A stretch of 38,071 bases of DNA from Clostridia bacterium (GCA_017623605.1 JAGAOR010000037.1:1-38071), one strand, 5' to 3'; counted from the stretch's first letter, positions 5,731 through 15,424 are shown. Numbers and translations are program-made. The notes: generated by a model not told the origin, from the letters alone.

Positions 5731-7617
5731 ATGGAAGCTGTTAAATTCGAAAAAGTGCATTTTTCCTATCCGAGCGGAGGGAACGTAGCGACGGACGAAG
5801 ATATTTTTTCGTCCGACGCCTCTTTTTCATTGAATGGAATTGATTTTTCTGTGCAAGAGGGTGAATTTATCGCCGTACTTGGGCATAACGGTAGCGGCAA
5901 ATCCACGTTGGCACGGCTCACGAACGGACTACTTACGCCCGATTCGGGTAAAATTACCGTGTTAGGCTTGGACGCAACGAACGAGGAAAACCTTTTTAAT
6001 ATCCGAAAGCAGGTAGGAATCGTCTTTCAAAACCCCGATAATCAAACGGTCGCTTCGATCGTAGAGGACGACATCGCGTTCGGTCCTGAAAACGTTGGGA
6101 TTGCGCGCGAGGAGATTGGGAAGCGTATTGATTTTGCATTAAATGCGGTGGGAATGAGTGAATACCGCCATTCTACCACGTCCCGTCTTTCCGGTGGACA
6201 AAAACAACGAATTGCAATCGCGGGCGTGCTTGCTTTAAAGCCTCGCGTTATGATCTTGGACGAATCGACGGCTATGCTCGATCCGCGCGGCAGAAAAGAA
6301 GTGATCGACGTCGTTTTGAAACTAAATAAAGAAGAGAAGATTACCGTCATTTTAATCACGCATTTTACGGAAGAAGCGTTGCTTGCCGATCGCGCGGTAG
6401 TAATGCACCGCGGCGAGATCGTAATGCAAGGAAAACCTGAGGAAGTGCTTAAACGGGAAAAGGAATTGGAAAAATGCTCGCTTACCCTTCCTCGTCCCAT
6501 TAAAATTTGTCAAAAACTCCGAGAGGGCGGCTTGCACGTGCAGGACGCGTTGACGAGTGAAACGCTTTCAGATGAAATTGTCCGCGAACTTGAAAATATC
6601 CCCGTAACCCTGCCCGCGATTTGGGAAAAGGAAGAAGCGCCGGAGCAGAAGTTTGGCGGTGAGATCGGACGGGTAGAATGTAAAAATTTATCCTTTACGT
6701 ACAATCCCGCCTCGCCTTTCGCTACGCACGCGTTAAACGGCGTAGATTTAGAGATCGGCGCGGGAGAATTTTTCGGGATTATCGGGCACACGGGTAGCGG
6801 TAAATCGACGTTCGTGCAGCATTTGAACGCGCTTATTAAATTGCCGACGGCGGAAAAGAAGTATAAAGAAAAGAGAAAAAAAGTGCAAGAAAATCCCACG
6901 GTTTTAACTGTGGACGGCTTTGATCTTACGAAAAAGACAACCGACTTTAAGGCACTTCGTAAAAAAGTGGGTATGGTGTTTCAATATCCCGAATATCAGC
7001 TTTTCGCGGAAACGGTATTTGAGGACGTAGCGTTTGGGCTCAAAAACTTTGCGGAAGATTTGAGTGAAGCGGAAATTGAAAGAGAAGTGAAAGAGGCGAT
7101 TGAGATCGTAGGATTGAATTATGAAGAGGTAAAAAACCGTTCTCCGTTCGAGCTTTCTGGTGGGCAGAAACGGCGCGTGGCGATTGCGGGCGTACTCGTA
7201 ACAAGGCCCGAAATTCTCGTTTTAGACGAACCTGCGGCAGGGCTCGATCCGCTTGGGAAAGAAGAGATTATGTCACTTTTGCATAAATTGCACGCTTTGT
7301 GGTGTAAAACGATCATCGTCGTTTCGCACGATATGGACGAGATAGCGGAAAATTGTACGCGCGCGGCGATTTTTTCAGAGGGAAAAATTCTTGCTGTAGG
7401 TACGCCCAAGCAGTTGTTTGAGAGAAGCGCGGCTATGGAAAAGGCGGGCTTGGACGTGCCGTTCGTGGCAAAGCTCGTAAACGCTTTAAAGGCGCGCGGT
7501 GTGGAAATTGATTGTGATTTAACCGTTTCGGATTTTATAGAAAAAATACTGAAAAGAGCGAAAACAGGCGGGGCAGGTATGCGTTTAAGCGAAATCGGAG
7601 GGCAAAACGATGCGTGA
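5731..7617 (+). CDS. fused EcfA1-EcfA2 ATPase of an ECF transporter
   Basis: The 628-aa protein holds two complete ABC ATPase domains. The first has Walker A G-H-N-G-S-G-K-S-T (51-59), the Q-loop F-Q-N-P-D-N-Q, signature L-S-G-G-Q (153-157), Walker B ending D-E at 177-178 and switch His at 211. The second has Walker A at 352-360, the Q-loop F-Q-Y-P-E-Y-Q, signature L-S-G-G-Q (475-479) and Walker B ending E500. The Q-loop forms and the EcfT gene next door identify the energy-coupling ATPases EcfA1 (CbiO1) and EcfA2 (CbiO2). These are two separate genes in most Bacillota; here they form one polypeptide, with all catalytic residues kept in both halves. Role: ATP hydrolysis driving vitamin or metal uptake through S components. 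No S component lies in the window. It overlaps ecfT by 8 bases. Confidence 0.92.
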   Translation: MEAVKFEKVHFSYPSGGNVATDEDIFSSDASFSLNGIDFSVQEGEFIAVLGHNGSGKSTLARLTNGLLTPDSGKITVLGLDATNEENLFNIRKQVGIVFQNPDNQTVASIVEDDIAFGPENVGIAREEIGKRIDFALNAVGMSEYRHSTTSRLSGGQKQRIAIAGVLALKPRVMILDESTAMLDPRGRKEVIDVVLKLNKEEKITVILITHFTEEALLADRAVVMHRGEIVMQGKPEEVLKREKELEKCSLTLPRPIKICQKLREGGLHVQDALTSETLSDEIVRELENIPVTLPAIWEKEEAPEQKFGGEIGRVECKNLSFTYNPASPFATHALNGVDLEIGAGEFFGIIGHTGSGKSTFVQHLNALIKLPTAEKKYKEKRKKVQENPTVLTVDGFDLTKKTTDFKALRKKVGMVFQYPEYQLFAETVFEDVAFGLKNFAEDLSEAEIEREVKEAIEIVGLNYEEVKNRSPFELSGGQKRRVAIAGVLVTRPEILVLDEPAAGLDPLGKEEIMSLLHKLHALWCKTIIVVSHDMDEIAENCTRAAIFSEGKILAVGTPKQLFERSAAMEKAGLDVPFVAKLVNALKARGVEIDCDLTVSDFIEKILKRAKTGGAGMRLSEIGGQNDA

Positions 7618-8422
7618 GGTTTCATTCGGTCAATATTATCCCGCCGATTCGTTCGTGCATAAATGCGATCCTCGAACAAAGCTTTTGTTTTTAATTGCGT
7701 ATATCGTAGCGGTGTTTTTAGCGCAAAATTTCTACGCACTCGGTGCGTGTATCGCGGTGTTTATCGTAATAGCCGCGTTTTCGGGTGTAAGATTTTCAAG
7801 CTTGCTCCGTTCGGTGAAGGCGATTACCTTTTTGCTCGTGTTCACGGCGGTGCTAAACTTATTATTTCATTCAGGAGAAAAAGTACTTTTCTCGTGGTGG
7901 GTGATTACGATTACGGAAGAAGCGGTATATTTCACGATCTTTTTAGCGGTGCGGCTATTCTTACTCGTGCTCTCGTCGGCGATTTTAACGCTGACGACTA
8001 CGCCCGTCGCGCTTACCGACGGCATTGAAAGCCTGTTAAAACCTTTGAAATGGATACGTTTTCCCGTACACGAGCTCGCTTTGATTATGTCGATCGCCTT
8101 GCGGTTTATTCCCATTTTAACGGACGAAACGGGACGGATTATGAACGCGCAAAAAGCGCGCGGAGCAGATTTTGAAACGGGCGGGCTTATCAAGCGCGTG
8201 AAAGCGGTGATCCCCGTGCTGATTCCGCTTCTCATTAGTGCGTTTCGAAGAGCGGATGAGCTTGGAGATGCGATGGACGCACGCTGTTATTCGGGGAGTA
8301 AGGTGCGCACGAAATATAAAAAGCTCACGTTCGGGTGGCGCGATCTGATTGCCGCGCTAATCGTGGCGGCGTTATTTGCAGGGATTGTATTGCTTCGTAT
8401 CTATACGCAAGCAATCGTATAA
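7610..8422 (+). CDS. ecfT: EcfT transmembrane component of ECF transporter
   Basis: The 270-aa protein has about five to six hydrophobic segments and a long cytoplasmic coupling region. The two coupling motifs are A-Q-K-A-R-G (180-185) and A-M-D-A-R-C-Y (221-227), the latter with Cys where most relatives have Gly. These helices contact the two ATPase domains. The start ATG lies inside the end of the ecfA fusion (8-base overlap), so translation is coupled. With no substrate-binding S component adjacent, this is probably a group II ECF module shared by several S components elsewhere in the genome. The order ecfA-ecfT-truA is conserved in Bacillota near the ribosomal protein operons. Confidence 0.92.
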   Translation: MREVSFGQYYPADSFVHKCDPRTKLLFLIAYIVAVFLAQNFYALGACIAVFIVIAAFSGVRFSSLLRSVKAITFLLVFTAVLNLLFHSGEKVLFSWWVITITEEAVYFTIFLAVRLFLLVLSSAILTLTTTPVALTDGIESLLKPLKWIRFPVHELALIMSIALRFIPILTDETGRIMNAQKARGADFETGGLIKRVKAVIPVLIPLLISAFRRADELGDAMDARCYSGSKVRTKYKKLTFGWRDLIAALIVAALFAGIVLLRIYTQAIV

Positions 8423-8440
8423 CGGAAAAAGGAGAGGCGT

Positions 8441-9190
8441 ATGCGCTACGTTTTAAAAATTGCATACGACGGTACGGCGTATGCGGGTTGGCAACGCCAA
8501 AAGACTGCGTTGTCCGTGCAGGAAGCGTTGGAAAACGCGGTAAAAAGCGCCTTGGGGCTTACCGTAAAAACGACGGCGAGCGGTAGGACGGACGCGGGCG
8601 TGCACGCGGCGGGGCAGGTGTGTCATTTCGACGTAGACGAATGTAGCGTGCCTCCTGAAAAAATGCCCGATTGCCTAAACCGTTTTCTTCCGCCCGATAT
8701 TCGCGTGATCGAGGGTTGGGGTGCGGGTGAAGCGTTTGATAGCAATCGAAGTGCTAAACGGAAAACGTACGTCTATTGTCTATACGTTTCCAAACGCGAA
8801 ATGCCGCTCAAAGAACGCTACGCCGTGCGGATAGACGATGCGCCCGATATAACCGTTTTGAAAAAAGCGGCGAAGCTTTTTGAGGGAGAGCACGATTTCA
8901 AAGCCTTTTGCGCTTCGGGTTCAGCGGTAAAAACAACCGTTCGCACGGTGTATGAGGTGCGTGTAGAGGCGGGTGAAAGCTGGGGAAGCAGAGATTTGAA
9001 AATTTACGTTACGGGCAACGGCTTTTTATATAATATGGTGCGTACGCTTGTGGGCGAACTTTTAGAGCTTGCGCGTGGAAAAAAGAGTGAAGAAAGCTTA
9101 AAAACGGCGTTTGAAACGGGGGCACGGAAATTGCTCGGAAAAACAATGCCCGCCAAAGGCTTAACTTTGTTGCAGGTTGTTTACGATTAA
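8441..9190 (+). CDS. truA: tRNA pseudouridine(38-40) synthase
   Basis: The 249-aa protein has the TruA hallmarks. The N-terminus is Y-D-G-T-A-Y-A-G-W-Q-R-Q, and the catalytic motif is G-R-T-D-A-G-V-H-A with D51 as nucleophile. Later motifs are D-F-K-A-F-C and G-N-G-F-L-Y-N-M-V-R. It converts U38, U39 and U40 of the tRNA anticodon arm to pseudouridine in the cytoplasm. The length is normal. A GGAGAGG ribosome site precedes the ATG, and the gene follows ecfT by 18 bases, as in many Bacillota. Confidence 0.95.
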   Translation: MRYVLKIAYDGTAYAGWQRQKTALSVQEALENAVKSALGLTVKTTASGRTDAGVHAAGQVCHFDVDECSVPPEKMPDCLNRFLPPDIRVIEGWGAGEAFDSNRSAKRKTYVYCLYVSKREMPLKERYAVRIDDAPDITVLKKAAKLFEGEHDFKAFCASGSAVKTTVRTVYEVRVEAGESWGSRDLKIYVTGNGFLYNMVRTLVGELLELARGKKSEESLKTAFETGARKLLGKTMPAKGLTLLQVVYD

Positions 9191-9205
9191 ACTTGGAGAG
9201 AAGAT

Positions 9206-10069
9206 ATGGAAATTTTTAATTTATATAACGGAATGAAAATTATGTTTTCTATGGTGGGTGTTGCCGTACCTGCCGTGTTCTATTACGCGCTTGCACTCGC
9301 GGTATTTGTATGGCTCGGCTTGTTTATTTTACAGGGCTTTGGGTTGTATACTATGGCCAAGAAACGGGAAATGAAAGGCAAATGGAAAGCGTTCGTGCCG
9401 TTCGTGAATATTCATTATATTGGAAACTTGGCGGGGGAATGTCATATTTTCGGGCAAAAAGTAAAGCGCGCCGGCTTATACGCTATGCTTGCACAAATTT
9501 TGGTTACGGTGCTTTGCGCGTTCGTTGCAGCTTCGGAAATTTATCTTTATACAACCTGCGGTATGCCTAAATTCGACGAATGGGATGTGCCGTATTGGAC
9601 GGATTTGCAGGGCTTTTCCTTGACGGTATTTCGATTTTACGACGTGAGCGGGTATATCTTGTCCACCGTACAGCTCGTGTACGAAGTGCTTATGCTCGTT
9701 CTACTTCTCGGATTATATAAAAAATACAACCCCAAGAATTATATGGTGCTCGGCTTTTTAGCGTTGTTCGTGCCCATTTCCCGATTTATCGTCATTTTCG
9801 TGCTTCGCAACCGCCAAGCGATTGATTACGAAGCGTATATGCAGGCACGCTACGAAGCTTATATGCGGCATAGACAACAGCAGCAAAACCCTTATGGAAC
9901 GTCTTACGGTAATCCCTATGGAAATCCGTACGGAAATCCTTATTCAAAACCGCAGACGCCGCAAAACGCACCCGAGCCAGAAGATCCGTTCGCGGAATTT
10001 GGCGGCGATAAAAACAGGGAGGAAACGCCACCGCAAAACGCGGACGATCCCGACGAATTTTTCTCGTAA
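9206..10069 (+). CDS. membrane protein of unknown function with NPYG-repeat cytosolic tail
   Basis: The 287-aa protein has four to five hydrophobic segments (about residues 10-50, 90-115, 150-175 and 180-200). A cytosolic-looking tail follows: tyrosine/methionine/arginine-rich, then glutamine-rich, then four tandem N-P-Y-[GS] units at about residues 230-247. The end is a proline- and acid-rich stretch closing in D-E-F-F-S. I do not recognise the family. The signature D-x-[IV]-G-N-L-A-G around residue 70 recalls DUF-type membrane proteins of Clostridia, but I cannot name one. It follows truA by 15 bases with a GGAGAG ribosome site and is closed by a strong terminator. It is therefore the last gene of the ecfA operon. 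Confidence 0.7.
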   Translation: MEIFNLYNGMKIMFSMVGVAVPAVFYYALALAVFVWLGLFILQGFGLYTMAKKREMKGKWKAFVPFVNIHYIGNLAGECHIFGQKVKRAGLYAMLAQILVTVLCAFVAASEIYLYTTCGMPKFDEWDVPYWTDLQGFSLTVFRFYDVSGYILSTVQLVYEVLMLVLLLGLYKKYNPKNYMVLGFLALFVPISRFIVIFVLRNRQAIDYEAYMQARYEAYMRHRQQQQNPYGTSYGNPYGNPYGNPYSKPQTPQNAPEPEDPFAEFGGDKNREETPPQNADDPDEFFS

Positions 10070-10090
10070 GCATAAAATCAAAAAAGAAAA

Positions 10091-10130
10091 GACGGAAAAT
10101 AAGAAAAACTTATATTTTCCGTCTTTTTTT
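10091..10130 (+). terminator. strong intrinsic terminator of the ecfA-truA operon
   Basis: An 11-base-pair stem, GACGGAAAATA (10091-10101) with TATTTTCCGTC (10113-10123), is followed by seven Ts. Flanking AAAA and TTTT lengthen the stem, so it could also work on the minus strand. Confidence 0.92.
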
Positions 10131-10154
10131 ATACGTACGGCGGGGTGAAACGGT

Positions 10155-10183
10155 TTGCGTTTTGCGTGAAACTGTGGTATAAT
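10155..10183 (+). promoter_or_regulatory. promoter of the mnmE operon
   Basis: TTGCGT (10155-10160) and a perfect TATAAT (10178-10183) are 17 bases apart. The -35 variant is the same as in the SRP RNA promoter. It probably drives mnmE through gltX. Confidence 0.8.
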
Positions 10184-10213
10184 ATAAGCATAGGTTATAA
10201 CGAGGAGAAAAAA

Positions 10214-11578
10214 GTGAACGGCGCGAGATGTATGGAGGACAATATAGCGGCGATTGCAACGGCTGCGGGAAAAGGTGGCGTGGCGATCGTTCGCGTGAGC
10301 GGGAAAAGTCCGCTTGCGATAGCGGCGAAAATGTTCCGACCTGTGGGAAATATAAAGGTTGAGGATTTCGAGCCGTATAAAATGTACGCAGGGCAAATCG
10401 ACGGTGGTAGTTTCACCGATTTCGGGCTTTGCGTATATTTCCAAGCCCCCAAAAGCTATACGGGCGAGGATATAATCGAGTTTCATTGCCACGGCGGCGT
10501 GAATATTGCGCGTGGAATATTGAAAAAAACCTTTTCGCTTGGCGCAAGGAGCGCGGAAAAGGGGGAATTTACTCGCCGAGCCTTTCTCAACGGGAAGCTT
10601 TCGTTGGCGGCGGCGGAGGGGATCGCCGATATGATCAACGCGGAATCGGACGCGGAGGTGCGTGCGGGCTATAATCTGTATACCAAATTACTCACGGATA
10701 AGGTGAACGCGTTTCAAGCGGAGCTCACCACTGTGCTTGCGAAAATCGACGTAACGATTGATTATCCCGACGAATATGAAGAAGACTTAGAGAAAGAAAC
10801 GCAGGAGATCAAGCGTTTGCTTGAGCGTACGGCGAAAAAGCTAAACGAGCTCGCGCTTCGCTATAACACGGAAAAGAAGATTAAATCGGGGGTAACGGTT
10901 GCGCTTTGCGGCAAACCGAATACGGGCAAAAGCTCGCTTTTGAACACTTTGCTCGGTTACGAAAAGGCGATCGTTTCTTCCGTCGCGGGTACGACGCGGG
11001 ACGCGGTAGAGGGTACGATTGAAATCGAGGGCAGAAAATTCAATCTCTACGACACGGCGGGCGTGCGGGAAAGCGGCGACCAAATCGAAAGTATTGGGAT
11101 CGATCGCGCGGAAAAGATTATTCGCTCGGCGGACGTGGCGGTATTCGTTGCCGATTTAACGCAAGGGCTTTCGGAAGAGGACGCGCGCGTTTTAGAAATG
11201 CTTAAAGGAAAGCCTTTGATTAAGGTGATCAATAAATCCGATCTTTTAAACGACGATACGGATACGGACGCCGACGCGCTCGTTTCTGCGCATACGGGCG
11301 AGGGGATTGCAAGGCTGAAAGCGTTGCTGTTTAAAAAGGCATACGGCGCGCAGGAAAATCTGCACGAGGCATTTTTAATCGAGCAGCGGCATTATAACGC
11401 GCTAACAAGGGCGAACGAAGCGGTTAATCGCGCGATCGGGGCGTGTGGGAACGAGCCGCTTGAAATCGTTGCGCTCGGTGTGAAAGAAACGTGGGACGTG
11501 CTCGGCGAGATCACGGGCGAAACGGCAACGGAAACGATCATAGGGGAAATCTTTTCAAAATTCTGCGTGGGGAAATGA
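10214..11578 (+). CDS. mnmE: tRNA modification GTPase MnmE
   Basis: With GTG at 10214 the protein is 454 aa, the usual MnmE length. An N-terminal folate-binding domain begins M-E-D-N-I-A-A-I-A-T and contains the T-G-E-D motif. A helical domain encloses a G domain with G-K-P-N-T-G-K-S-S, D-T-A-G and N-K-S-D. The C-terminus F-C-V-G-K carries the catalytic Cys. With MnmG it forms the 5-carboxymethylaminomethyl group on U34 of tRNAs. GTG was chosen because GAGGAG at 10202-10207 sits six bases upstream. An in-frame ATG at 10232 matches where many relatives begin but has only a weak ribosome site. No mnmG is in the window. Confidence 0.94.
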   Translation: MNGARCMEDNIAAIATAAGKGGVAIVRVSGKSPLAIAAKMFRPVGNIKVEDFEPYKMYAGQIDGGSFTDFGLCVYFQAPKSYTGEDIIEFHCHGGVNIARGILKKTFSLGARSAEKGEFTRRAFLNGKLSLAAAEGIADMINAESDAEVRAGYNLYTKLLTDKVNAFQAELTTVLAKIDVTIDYPDEYEEDLEKETQEIKRLLERTAKKLNELALRYNTEKKIKSGVTVALCGKPNTGKSSLLNTLLGYEKAIVSSVAGTTRDAVEGTIEIEGRKFNLYDTAGVRESGDQIESIGIDRAEKIIRSADVAVFVADLTQGLSEEDARVLEMLKGKPLIKVINKSDLLNDDTDTDADALVSAHTGEGIARLKALLFKKAYGAQENLHEAFLIEQRHYNALTRANEAVNRAIGACGNEPLEIVALGVKETWDVLGEITGETATETIIGEIFSKFCVGK

Positions 11579-11582
11579 GAAT

Positions 11583-12467
11583 ATGGTAAATTTAGACTTA
11601 TACAGAGTGTTTTACACGGTTGCAAAAAGCGGGAGCTTAACGAAAGCGGCGGAAGAATTATATATTTCCCAGCCCGACGTTTCTCGTTCGATCAAACAGC
11701 TTGAAACCCAGCTCGGCGTTTCGTTGTTTACTCGTACGCATAGAGGTATGACGTTATCCGCGCAAGGCGGAAAGGTGATTTTTAACGAAGTAGAGCGCGC
11801 GCTTTCTCTTTTAAACGAAGCGGAAAGCCGCATTGAGGAGAAGAAAAATTCCGCGACGGGCGTCATTCGGATCGGTGCAAGCGATACGATTTTCGAATAT
11901 TTCCTCGCCGATAAAATCGTGGAATTTCACGAACGGTTTCCCGCGGTGAAATTCGAGCTTATGGCGGATTTCACTCCCGATACGATTGAAAAGCTCAAAG
12001 CGGATAAATGCGACGTGGCGTTCGTTAATTTACCCATTTCTCCCGATCCCGATCTTAAATTAAACGGAAATTGTATGCGGTTAAACGACGTGTTCGTTGC
12101 GGGGGAAAAATATAAAGAGCTTGCCGAAAAAACGGTTTCGTTAACGGAGCTTAAAGATCGTCCGCTTATTTTTATGGAACAAAACACGGTAGCAAGGCGC
12201 ACGTTAGAGGGCTTTTTATCTACGCTTGGAATTGATTTACAACCCTCGATTGAGGTGGGAAGCTGGGATCTTATGAAACGGCTTGTGCATCGCGGTATGG
12301 GCGTGGGGGTTATTCCAAGAGAATACGCGGCGAGTGAAATCGAAAAAGAGGCGTTGTTTGAGATAAAAACCGATCCCACGTTGCCCGTGCGCTCGGTAGG
12401 TATGTTGCTTCCCAAAAACGCGCCCGTATCTTACGCGTTGCACAGTTTTATCGAAAATTTTCAATAA
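11583..12467 (+). CDS. LysR-family transcriptional regulator
   Basis: The 294-aa protein has the standard layout. The N-terminal winged helix-turn-helix covers residues 1-60, with G-S-L-T-K-A-A-E-E-L-Y-I-S-Q-P-D-V-S-R-S-I-K-Q-L-E as its core. A linker helix and a two-lobed periplasmic-binding-like effector domain from about residue 90 follow. The effector is unknown. LysR regulators usually control a divergent neighbour. This one instead lies four bases after mnmE and nine before lepA, in the same direction, so its target is not evident from position. A cysB- or cynR-like identity cannot be supported. Confidence 0.9.
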   Translation: MVNLDLYRVFYTVAKSGSLTKAAEELYISQPDVSRSIKQLETQLGVSLFTRTHRGMTLSAQGGKVIFNEVERALSLLNEAESRIEEKKNSATGVIRIGASDTIFEYFLADKIVEFHERFPAVKFELMADFTPDTIEKLKADKCDVAFVNLPISPDPDLKLNGNCMRLNDVFVAGEKYKELAEKTVSLTELKDRPLIFMEQNTVARRTLEGFLSTLGIDLQPSIEVGSWDLMKRLVHRGMGVGVIPREYAASEIEKEALFEIKTDPTLPVRSVGMLLPKNAPVSYALHSFIENFQ

Positions 12468-12476
12468 GGAAACATT

Positions 12477-14285
12477 ATGGCAAAACCTAATTCACGTTTA
12501 AGAAACTTCTGTATCATTGCCCATATCGACCACGGAAAAAGTACTCTTGCGGACAGACTTATGGAACGCACGGGGCAGGTTTCCAGTCGCGATATGGAGG
12601 AACAACTTCTTGATAGTATGGATATTGAGCGGGAGCGTGGGATCACGATCAAGCTCACGCCCGTTCGAATGTATTATACGGCAAAGAACGGTCAGGAATA
12701 CGAATTTAATTTAATTGATACTCCGGGACACGTAGACTTTACGTATGAAGTCAGTCGTTCGCTTGCGGCGTGTGAGGGTGCAATCTTGGTTGTGGACGCA
12801 ACGCAGGGCGTGGAAGCGCAAACGCTTGCAAACGTCTATCTTGCCATTGAAAACAATTTAGAAATTTTACCCGTAATCAATAAAATTGATCTGCCGAGCG
12901 CGCGCATTGACGAGGTAAAAAAGGAAATCGAGGACGTAATCGGCTTGGACGCTTCGGGGATTCCTTGCGTTTCAGCGAAAGAGGGCACGAATATTGAGGA
13001 TTTGCTTGAAGCGATCACACAGTATTTCCCCGCGCCGAGCGGCGACACGGACGCTCCGCTCAAAGCCTTGATTTTCGATAGCTACTACGATAATTATAAA
13101 GGCGTTATCCTGTTCGTACGGATCAAGGACGGCGAAGTGAAAGTGGGGGATAAAATCAAAACGTTTTTATCAAGTACCGTATACGACGTTACGGAGGTTG
13201 GCGCGTTCGCGCCCTCGCCGCTCCCGAAAGAACGGCTTTGCGCGGGAGAGGTTGGATATATTGCCGCTTCGATTAAGTCTATTCAAGACGTTGCGGTGGG
13301 CGATACGGTAACAAGTGCGCTCAAACCGGCAAGCGAGCCGCTTCCCGGCTATAAACAAGTGCAACCCGTGGTGTTTTGTGGTATTTATCCGTTAGACGGA
13401 AGTAAATTTAACGATTTAAAAGAAGCGATTTTGAAATTACAATTAAACGACGCCTCACTCATTTTCGAGCCCGACAATTCGGTTGCGCTCGGCTTTGGTT
13501 TCCGTTGCGGCTTTTTAGGGCTTTTGCATATGGAGATTATTCAAGAACGTATCGAGCGGGAATTTAATTTAGATATTATCACTACCGCGCCAAGCGTTAG
13601 TTATCTCGTGCATAAAACGAATGGCGACGAGTTTTACGTGGACAATCCCTCGCATTTGCCAGAGGCTTCGGATATTGAATATATGGAAGAACCGATCGTT
13701 AAAGCGGAAATTTACACCCCGCCCGATTATATGGGTTCGGTTATGGATCTTTGCAAAGAAAAACGCGGCGTGTTCAAGAATATGACGTATATGGACGAGC
13801 GGAGAGTAAAGCTCGAATACACCCTCCCCTTAAACGAGATCGTTTACGATTTCTTCGACGGGCTCAAATCGCGCACGAAAGGGTATGCAAGTTTCGATTA
13901 CGAGCTTGCGGGGTATCAACGCTCCAAGCTCGTACGGCTGGATATTCTGCTCAACGGTGAAATTTGCGACGCGCTTTCCACGATCGTGTTCGAGGGCAGA
14001 GCGTACGAACGGGGCAGAACGCTTTGTGAAAACTTAAAAGACGCCATTCCCCGTCAGCTGTTTGAAATCCCCGTGCAGGCGGCGGTTGGCGGGAAAGTAA
14101 TTGCCCGCGAAACGGTAAAAGCCGTGAGGAAGGACGTTCTCGCCAAATGCTACGGCGGCGATATTACGCGAAAGAGAAAGCTTTTAGAAAAACAGAAAGA
14201 GGGCAAAAAGCGTATGCGCAAGGTCGGTTCGGTGGACGTACCCAGCGAAGTGTTTATGGAAATACTCAAAACGAATAAGGATTAA
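12477..14285 (+). CDS. lepA: elongation factor 4 (LepA, ribosome back-translocase GTPase)
   Basis: The 602-aa protein is of full LepA length. Its GTPase motifs are [10 protein letters not shown] (near residue 16), D-T-P-G-H-V-D-F and N-K-I-D-L-P. The effector loop E-R-E-R-G-I-T-I-K is also visible. The LepA-specific C-terminal domain ends around [12 protein letters not shown] and lacks EF-G domain IV. It remodels stalled ribosomes and assists assembly. AAGGA lies just before the ATG. The next gene is hemW, a neighbour pair common in Bacillota. Confidence 0.96.
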   Translation: MAKPNSRLRNFCIIAHIDHGKSTLADRLMERTGQVSSRDMEEQLLDSMDIERERGITIKLTPVRMYYTAKNGQEYEFNLIDTPGHVDFTYEVSRSLAACEGAILVVDATQGVEAQTLANVYLAIENNLEILPVINKIDLPSARIDEVKKEIEDVIGLDASGIPCVSAKEGTNIEDLLEAITQYFPAPSGDTDAPLKALIFDSYYDNYKGVILFVRIKDGEVKVGDKIKTFLSSTVYDVTEVGAFAPSPLPKERLCAGEVGYIAASIKSIQDVAVGDTVTSALKPASEPLPGYKQVQPVVFCGIYPLDGSKFNDLKEAILKLQLNDASLIFEPDNSVALGFGFRCGFLGLLHMEIIQERIEREFNLDIITTAPSVSYLVHKTNGDEFYVDNPSHLPEASDIEYMEEPIVKAEIYTPPDYMGSVMDLCKEKRGVFKNMTYMDERRVKLEYTLPLNEIVYDFFDGLKSRTKGYASFDYELAGYQRSKLVRLDILLNGEICDALSTIVFEGRAYERGRTLCENLKDAIPRQLFEIPVQAAVGGKVIARETVKAVRKDVLAKCYGGDITRKRKLLEKQKEGKKRMRKVGSVDVPSEVFMEILKTNKD

Positions 14286-14289
14286 AATT

Positions 14290-15408
14290 ATGGCAGGAAT
14301 ATATATCCACGTGCCCTTTTGTAGGCACAAATGCTCCTATTGCGATTTCACTTCCTTTCCCGATAAAACCGAATATGCGGAAGCGTATATGGCTTGCGTG
14401 TATAAGGAAATGAAAATGCGCGGCGAGGAGCTCAAAGATTACACGTTCGACACGGTATATTTCGGAGGCGGAACACCCTCGTATATTCCGCCCAAGCTCA
14501 TTTTGGGCGCGATGAACCGTATCAAAGAATGTTTTAAACTCACCAAAGACGCGGAAATCACGTTGGAGCTTAACCCCGGCACGATTGGGGAGAGTAAGGT
14601 GCAAACGTATCTGCAAGCGGGGATAAACCGCTTTTCGATCGGCTTGCAAACGGCGATTGATCGTCAGCTTGCCGATTTGAATCGTATCCACAACGTACGG
14701 GACTACGTGTTCGCAACCAAGCTTTTGAAAGGGCAAAATTTCAGTACGGACGTTATGCTTGGGCTTAAAAATCAAACGAAAGAGGACGTGCAAAAAACGA
14801 TCGAGCTCGCGGCGGCTTGCGGATCGAAGCACATATCCATGTATGCGCTCACGGTAGAAGACGGCACGCCCATCTACACCGATTATCTCAACGGTGAATT
14901 GCCCGATTCCGACGAGGTTGCAGAGCTTTACGATTTTGGACGTAAGCTTTTGCAGGAAAAGGGATTCGAGAGATATGAAATCTCCAATTTTGCGAAAAAG
15001 GGCTATGAGAGCAGGCACAATCTCAATTATTGGAAACGTGGCGAATATATCGGCTTTGGGGTTTCGGCAAGCTCGTTTATGCGCGGAAAACGCTTTACGA
15101 ACACGTTCGATCTTGACGAATATATGAAGTGCGTTATTTCCGGCTTCTATCCCGCGATTACGAGCGAAGAGGTAAACGAAACGGACGCGAAATTCGAATT
15201 TATTATGCTTGCGCTCCGTACGAGTAAAGGCGTTTCTATGCAGGAATATAAAGAAAAATTCGGCACGTCGCTTGGGGACGATTTCCCCAACGCCTTGAAA
15301 AAAACGGTGAAATATTTAGAGCTTGACGGCGAGCGTTTGAAGATCAAAGACGAATTTTTATATGTACAGAACTCGATTTTAATGCCCTTTATGGAAGAGG
15401 AACGATAA
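14290..15408 (+). CDS. hemW: radical SAM heme chaperone HemW (HemN-like)
   Basis: The 372-aa protein has the radical SAM Cys motif C11-x3-C15-x2-C18 within H-V-P-F-C-R-H-K-C-S-Y-C-D-F. The SAM-binding F-G-G-G-T-P-S, an E-L-N-P-G-T strand and the R-Y-E-I-S-N-F-A-K motif of HemW follow. Coproporphyrinogen oxidase HemN proper carries further N-terminal residues, so HemW, a heme-handling protein, is the better call. Adjacency to lepA supports this. The ATG at 14290 lies four bases after the lepA stop and has only a poor ribosome site, suggesting translational coupling. No heme biosynthesis genes are in the window. Confidence 0.9.
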   Translation: MAGIYIHVPFCRHKCSYCDFTSFPDKTEYAEAYMACVYKEMKMRGEELKDYTFDTVYFGGGTPSYIPPKLILGAMNRIKECFKLTKDAEITLELNPGTIGESKVQTYLQAGINRFSIGLQTAIDRQLADLNRIHNVRDYVFATKLLKGQNFSTDVMLGLKNQTKEDVQKTIELAAACGSKHISMYALTVEDGTPIYTDYLNGELPDSDEVAELYDFGRKLLQEKGFERYEISNFAKKGYESRHNLNYWKRGEYIGFGVSASSFMRGKRFTNTFDLDEYMKCVISGFYPAITSEEVNETDAKFEFIMLALRTSKGVSMQEYKEKFGTSLGDDFPNALKKTVKYLELDGERLKIKDEFLYVQNSILMPFMEEER

Positions 15409-15424
15409 AGCAAAAGAGGTTTTT

